Below are positions 60,185-64,000 of a DNA stretch of 64,000 nt, piece after piece. Position numbers and translations under genes: made by a program. This DNA comes from Methylomonas rhizoryzae (GTDB lineage Bacteria; Pseudomonadota; Gammaproteobacteria; Methylococcales; Methylomonadaceae): positions 2,294,001 to 2,358,000 of the forward strand of contig NZ_CP043929.1 of NCBI RefSeq assembly GCF_008632455.1. The letters are read 5' to 3'. The notes beneath the pieces are model-generated. The model saw only the letters and a program-made list of their open reading frames with translations, searched no databases and was not told the DNA's origin. Position 1 is the stretch's first letter, and each line of letters begins with the position of its first letter.

Positions 60185-60760
60185 ATGAAATTTCAATTCA
60201 ACACAGTCGGTTTATCGGCGTTAGCCTTGCTATTGACCAATCAGGCGGCGCCAGCAAGTACATGGACTTTACCCGATTCCGCGTTCCCATTGTCCGGCGG
60301 CAGTTATAGCGTTTCGTTCGATTCCGCTTACGCCGGTGCGGCCTCGTTGAGTTTCGATTTGCGCGGGCATTTGACGCTGGACGGAGCCGGTAACTGCTGT
60401 AGCGATACCTTCATACTGTCGGTGAACGGCACGGAAATTTTTAGCGGTCAGTACGCACTGGGCGGCGGCGGCGAGAACGTCAATTTGTTTGCACCGGCGG
60501 GTAGCAGCGTCGATACCACCCTGACCTACCCGAACGAAGTCACCGGTAACGGCGGCGAAGTTTTGATCGATACCTGGATCAGCCTAATCGCCGGCCACAA
60601 TGTCATCAGTTTCGACTACGGCGATTTGCAAGGCCTTTCGGACGAAGGCTGGGGCGTGAGCAATATCGAGGTCATCTCCAGCGTGCCTGTGCCCGCGGCA
60701 CTCTGGTTGTTCGGCTCGACTTTGTTTGTCTGGTCCGGATTGCGTAAAACGCGCACCTAA
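60185..60760 (+). CDS. Exported protein with VPVPA sorting tail
   Basis: This 191-residue protein has a signal peptide (FNTVGLSALALLLTNQAAPAS) and a beta-rich body (SFDSAYAGAASLSFDLRG, FILSVNGTEIFSG). The C-terminus VPVPAALWLFGSTLFVWSG ends in a basic KTRT tail, a PEP-CTERM-type sorting signal like that of the protein at 38080-38895. It should be processed by an exosortase and placed on the surface or in the matrix. The ATG at 60185 follows AGGAGACATGC. The body matches no family I can name. Confidence 0.75.
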   Translation: MKFQFNTVGLSALALLLTNQAAPASTWTLPDSAFPLSGGSYSVSFDSAYAGAASLSFDLRGHLTLDGAGNCCSDTFILSVNGTEIFSGQYALGGGGENVNLFAPAGSSVDTTLTYPNEVTGNGGEVLIDTWISLIAGHNVISFDYGDLQGLSDEGWGVSNIEVISSVPVPAALWLFGSTLFVWSGLRKTRT

Positions 60761-61009
60761 TCTACCCGGCGAAGGTTGCCCGTCGCAAATCCCGACCCCG
60801 ATGGGCGAGTCCAACCGTCCATCGCAGTCGATAACTCCGACACCTTAATCCCCGCTAACGTTAAAATTCGCCATTCAAGCGAATCAAACAGGCATCGCCG
60901 CGTGATTCCGACGGCGGCCCGCCTGCGCTTTTATCGCGTTGGCTGCCGGTTTATAAGCTTGCCGGTACGACACACTTTTCTCGCAACATCCATTCCTGGA
61001 GTATTCGAA

Positions 61010-62032
61010 ATGGCGTTAATCGCGCTAAGACAACTATTGGACTATGCCGCCGAACACGGTTTCGGCGTGCCGGCATTCAACGTCAGCAACATGGAGCAAG
61101 TCCAGGCCATCATGCAAGCGGCCGATGCTTGCGACAGCCCGGTGATCATGCAAGGCTCGGCCGGAGCCAATCGCTATGCGGGGGAGATTTTTCTGCGCCA
61201 TTTGCTTCAGGCCGCGGTCGAGCGCTATCCGCACATCCCCGTGGTCATGCACCGCGACCATGCCCCGACCCCGGCCGCTTGCGCGCAAGCAATCCAAAAC
61301 GGCTTCAGTTCGGTGATGATGGACGGCTCCTTACTCGCCGACATGAAAACCCCGGCTTCGTTTGAATACAACACGGCTGTGACAGGAAGCGTCGTTGCAA
61401 TGGCACACGCTTGCGGGGTTTCCGTGGAAGGCGAAATCGGTTGTTTGGGTTCGTTGGAAGCCAGGCCGGACGCAGAAAATCCGCCCGACCACAGCCGATT
61501 GTTGACCGACCCGGACGAAGCGGTCGCATTCGTCGAACAGACGGGCGTAGACGCGTTGGCGGTGGCAATCGGCACCAGCCACGGCGCCTATAAATTCAGC
61601 CGGCCGCCTACCGGCGACGTGTTGGTGACCGCCCGTCTGCAAGCCTTGCAACGGCGCTTGCCGAACATGCATTTCGTCATGCACGGCTCCAGCTCGATAC
61701 CGCAAGAGTGGTTGCAGGTCATCAACGACTACGGCGGCGATATTCCGGAAACCTACGGCGTACCGGTAGCCGAAATCGTGGAAGGCATCCGCTACGGGGT
61801 GCGCAAAATCAACATCGATACCGATTTGCGCATGGCCTCGACCGGCGCTATCCGCCGTTTTGTCGCCCAAGCCGACAACGCCGCCGAATTGGACGCCCGT
61901 AAGATCTACGCCGCCGCCCGCGACGCGATGCAAGCCTTATGCGCAAGCCGTTATCGAGCGTTCGGCAGCGCCGGGCACGCCGGTAAAATCAAAGCGTTGC
62001 CGTTGAGCGAGATGGCCAAACGCTATCGCTGA
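61010..62032 (+). CDS. fba: Class II fructose-bisphosphate aldolase, Calvin-cycle type
   Basis: This 340-residue TIM-barrel enzyme joins dihydroxyacetone phosphate and glyceraldehyde 3-phosphate, and may also make sedoheptulose bisphosphate. Zinc and substrate motifs are visible: VVMHRDHAPTPAACAQAI, SVMMDGSLLAD, VSVEGEIGCLGSLE, AIGTSHGAYKF, FVMHGSSSIPQEW and VRKINIDTDLRMA. The insertion pattern matches the Calvin-cycle subtype found in autotrophs and methylotrophs. The ATG at 61010 follows CCTGGAGTATTCG; a longer frame upstream has no family similarity. It probably serves glycolysis/gluconeogenesis linked with the ribulose monophosphate cycle. Confidence 0.92.
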   Translation: MALIALRQLLDYAAEHGFGVPAFNVSNMEQVQAIMQAADACDSPVIMQGSAGANRYAGEIFLRHLLQAAVERYPHIPVVMHRDHAPTPAACAQAIQNGFSSVMMDGSLLADMKTPASFEYNTAVTGSVVAMAHACGVSVEGEIGCLGSLEARPDAENPPDHSRLLTDPDEAVAFVEQTGVDALAVAIGTSHGAYKFSRPPTGDVLVTARLQALQRRLPNMHFVMHGSSSIPQEWLQVINDYGGDIPETYGVPVAEIVEGIRYGVRKINIDTDLRMASTGAIRRFVAQADNAAELDARKIYAAARDAMQALCASRYRAFGSAGHAGKIKALPLSEMAKRYR

Positions 62033-62090
62033 CCTCGTTATGCAGAGCCGGGCAGACATTCGAAGCGGACGGAAAGCAAGCGCGCACCGA

Positions 62091-62984
62091 TCAAGCTTTG
62101 CAATAAGACGGAATCCACGTGCGCTCAATTAAATGCTCGGCCAAGCCGTTAAAATCGAAACCCTCGCCATCCCGGATCATTTGTTCGATGTCGAATAACC
62201 GGCCGACTTCCGGTATGTCGGCGAAAAACAGCTTATAAAACGGCTTGACCAACCATTGAGAAATTTTAATGCCGACAGAGCCGATGAAATTGCGCCGTTG
62301 CCCGACATGAGCGATTTCGTCGACGGTAATTTCATCCAAAATGGCTTTCAATCGTTCGCAGACTTCCGGTTCGTCGGCCAACACCTCGTCGAACAACCGA
62401 TATAAATGACAGTAGAAAGTCACCCCCATCAATTCGGTTACAAAAGCCGGTGCATCCATCAAAAAGCCCGGCAACTTGGGAAATTGTTCGTATATCCATT
62501 CCTGATACGGCGGCAGCGGTTGCCATTCCACTTTGTCCAAGCCGCAGGTCAGCAACATTTCGTGAAAAAAACGCACATGGCAAAACTCTTCCGCCAAATG
62601 GACCCGGCTGATTTTATCTTCCACGCTGTGCGAGTTGGCCATGTCGGGTACCACGTCCCAGGCGCCTTTGATGCCGACCCACTCGTGACGGGCAAATTTA
62701 TAAATGCCGGTGAGCAACAAGGTTTTTTTATCCAAACTCGCGGGATCGTCCTTCAATTTGACGCAATTGCGGTAAAACGCGTCCGGGTCGGCCAACGGCG
62801 TGCGCAGTCTGACCGGGTTGTCTTGAAAATATTGCAACCTGGCGCGCTTGTTGGCCAAATCCTGTTCGGCTTCGAACAACTCACCGCTGTGTTGCTGGGA
62901 GAACGCCCAATAATTTTCGAAATTGTCTTGGCGTTGTTGCGCGGTGGACGGCGAAAACACTGAACGGTATTTGACGGATGTCAT
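62091..62984 (-). CDS. Ferritin-like di-iron protein
   Basis: This 297-residue soluble protein has the four-helix di-iron ligand pattern: Glu101 in KFARHEWVGIKG, Glu133 and His136 in HLAEEFCHVRFFHE, Glu184 in AFVTELMGVTFYCH, Glu223 and His226 in EITVDEIAHVGQRR. This set of carboxylates and two His is that of ferritin-like di-iron oxidases and oxygenases. No signal peptide is seen. I do not recognise the exact subfamily. It lies 172 bases after a cytochrome P450 gene on the same strand, suggesting a shared oxidative pathway. Substrate unknown. Confidence 0.7.
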   Translation of the reverse strand: MTSVKYRSVFSPSTAQQRQDNFENYWAFSQQHSGELFEAEQDLANKRARLQYFQDNPVRLRTPLADPDAFYRNCVKLKDDPASLDKKTLLLTGIYKFARHEWVGIKGAWDVVPDMANSHSVEDKISRVHLAEEFCHVRFFHEMLLTCGLDKVEWQPLPPYQEWIYEQFPKLPGFLMDAPAFVTELMGVTFYCHLYRLFDEVLADEPEVCERLKAILDEITVDEIAHVGQRRNFIGSVGIKISQWLVKPFYKLFFADIPEVGRLFDIEQMIRDGEGFDFNGLAEHLIERTWIPSYCKA

Positions 62985-63156
62985 GAACTATTGCTCCGGC
63001 TTTTGGAATGAATCTCGCATCATACAAGCATCGCCCGGTGCGCTCAATCGCGCTGAAATGACGGAAGTGCTTGAACTTGCGCTAAAAATAACCTGACAAC
63101 GCGGTAGGAAAAGCCGCCCGGTATAGGCTGCGGACTCTATCGCCGGGAATTCGGCC

Positions 63157-64000
63157 TCAGCCGGCGGCCTTTATTTTTCCTGTAATCGGCCTGTCCGGCT
63201 TCAGGGTAATCCCTATCGCTTCTTGGGCGCAGATGTCGGTTTGGAAGCTGAACACCCGAAAAAACTCGGCGATGATCAACAGCATTTCCAATTCGACGAA
63301 GTGCCGGCCCAAACAATTGTGCAAACCGCCGCCGAACGGAAAATACGCATACTTGGGGTGCCGGTCCGCGCCGTCGCCGGTAAACCGCTCCGGGTCGAAG
63401 CTATCCGCTTGATCCCAAAAGCGCGGATTGCGATGCGTGGCATACATGCTGAACATAATCGTCGTGCCTTTGCGAATGGTGTATGGACCTAACCGGATAT
63501 CCGCCGCCGTTTGATTGGACAATGCGGTAGTTGGCGGATAAAGGCGCAAGGTTTCCTGAATCGCCGCTTTGGTATAAGGCAACCCGCTCAACACCTGAGC
63601 CGCAGTAGCGTCGGCGGGCAAGGCGCGCACCTCGGCCCCGACCTTTTCCCGCACCTTCGCGTGCTTGCCGGTCAGATAGAAGAACCATAACAAGGTATTG
63701 ATGGTGGTGTCCTGGCCGGCGTAGAACAAGTTGACCGCCTCGTCCTGCAGCAGGGCTGCGGACATTTTATAGCCGGTGTTACGATCTTCGGCCTGCATGA
63801 ACAGCGAAATCATATCCTGACCGGGAACAGCCGGCCTGTTGTCGATTTGCTGCCGGATGAAATCGCGCAGATAGGCCACCGCTTGCCGGTACCGCCGGGT
63901 TCTCAGCGGCAGAAAGCGCTTCAGCCGGCCGAACATGATTTCGGTGCCCAATTGCGGTAGCAGCTCTTGGCTGATGGTATCTATCACCCGGATCAACTCG
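63157..64000 (-). CDS. Cytochrome P450, N-terminus beyond right edge
   Basis: At least 280 C-terminal residues of a cytochrome P450 are present; the frame stays open to the edge at 64000, so the N-terminus is missing from the window. Visible landmarks are the oxygen-binding I-helix FYAGQDTTINTLLWF, the ExxR motif AIQETLRLYPPTT, the meander FDPERFTGDG and the haem-ligand loop YFPFGGGLHNCLGRHF with the Cys thiolate. It has the look of CYP4/CYP102-like fatty-acid or terpene oxidases, but the substrate cannot be inferred. It precedes the di-iron protein gene in transcription order. Confidence 0.92.
   Translation of the reverse strand, partial: ELIRVIDTISQELLPQLGTEIMFGRLKRFLPLRTRRYRQAVAYLRDFIRQQIDNRPAVPGQDMISLFMQAEDRNTGYKMSAALLQDEAVNLFYAGQDTTINTLLWFFYLTGKHAKVREKVGAEVRALPADATAAQVLSGLPYTKAAIQETLRLYPPTTALSNQTAADIRLGPYTIRKGTTIMFSMYATHRNPRFWDQADSFDPERFTGDGADRHPKYAYFPFGGGLHNCLGRHFVELEMLLIIAEFFRVFSFQTDICAQEAIGITLKPDRPITGKIKAAG

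Noticed and set aside
1..64000. CRISPR arrays, rRNA genes, complete insertion sequences or prophage
   Set aside because: No regularly spaced repeats, rRNA-like segments, transposases or phage structural genes were found on either strand.

Overview
This 64 kb window looks like chromosome of a gammaproteobacterium, most plausibly a methylotroph or methanotroph of the Methylococcales type. That placement is inference. It rests on the mix of a Calvin-type class II aldolase, ribulose-phosphate epimerase, K+-dependent membrane pyrophosphatase, two surface proteins with VPxPA C-terminal sorting tails, a MauL-like cupredoxin and heavy c-di-GMP signalling. No pmo, mxa or rRNA gene is present to prove it. 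I found no rRNA, tRNA or CRISPR array.

Layout. 0-3.5 kb: DmeF-like metal exporter, a split YeeE/YedE sulfur transporter, xseA. 3.5-13.1 kb: a large PilZ-DUF1631-GGDEF-EAL protein, darP, an outputless MASE1-PAS5 sensor, a GDT1-type Mn exporter and a ZIP metal importer. 13.4-28.3 kb: a nitrate assimilation region. A minus-strand operon (about 11.8 kb) runs nirB-nirD-phzF-nasA-dmsBC fusion-cupin-ravA-viaA. Facing it on the plus strand are a nitrate/nitrite MFS porter and a NasT-type ANTAR antiterminator. The nirB leader holds a sigma-54-like promoter and an intrinsic terminator with a competing upstream hairpin, the expected target for NasT.

28.4-33.1 kb: bamE, fur, lolC/F-lolD, an Sfp-type phosphopantetheinyl transferase and a Rec-HPt protein. 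33.6-38.1 kb: a tightly packed operon of response regulator, histidine kinase, outer-membrane beta-barrel protein and type 1 copper protein. 38.1-48.3 kb: a VPLPA-tailed protein, MepK-like and LdtD-like murein enzymes, rpe, two Bcp peroxiredoxins, a DAACS symporter, YchJ, a GcvR-like protein and a di-haem cytochrome c peroxidase. 48.4-54.8 kb: a diguanylate cyclase, a Wzz-like protein with an unusual tyrosine-recombinase-like C-terminus, hppA and an esterase-like lipoprotein.

54.8-57.7 kb is a graveyard of mobile DNA: an orphan Rhs tip with a papain-fold toxin candidate and an AT-rich immunity candidate, a TraK-like plasmid gene broken by an amber codon, the probable 5' part of a group II intron, paired palindromes and the last 35 codons of a TonB-dependent receptor. 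57.7-64 kb: a degenerate and an intact HD-GYP protein in tandem, a second VPxPA-tailed protein, a class II fructose-bisphosphate aldolase, and a ferritin-like di-iron protein next to a cytochrome P450 cut by the right edge.

The most notable points are the redox architecture and control of the nitrate operon (quinol-type DmsBC partner, RavA-ViaA at the tail, NasT without its phospho-acceptor), the Wzz/recombinase-like fusion, and the Rhs toxin/immunity module.
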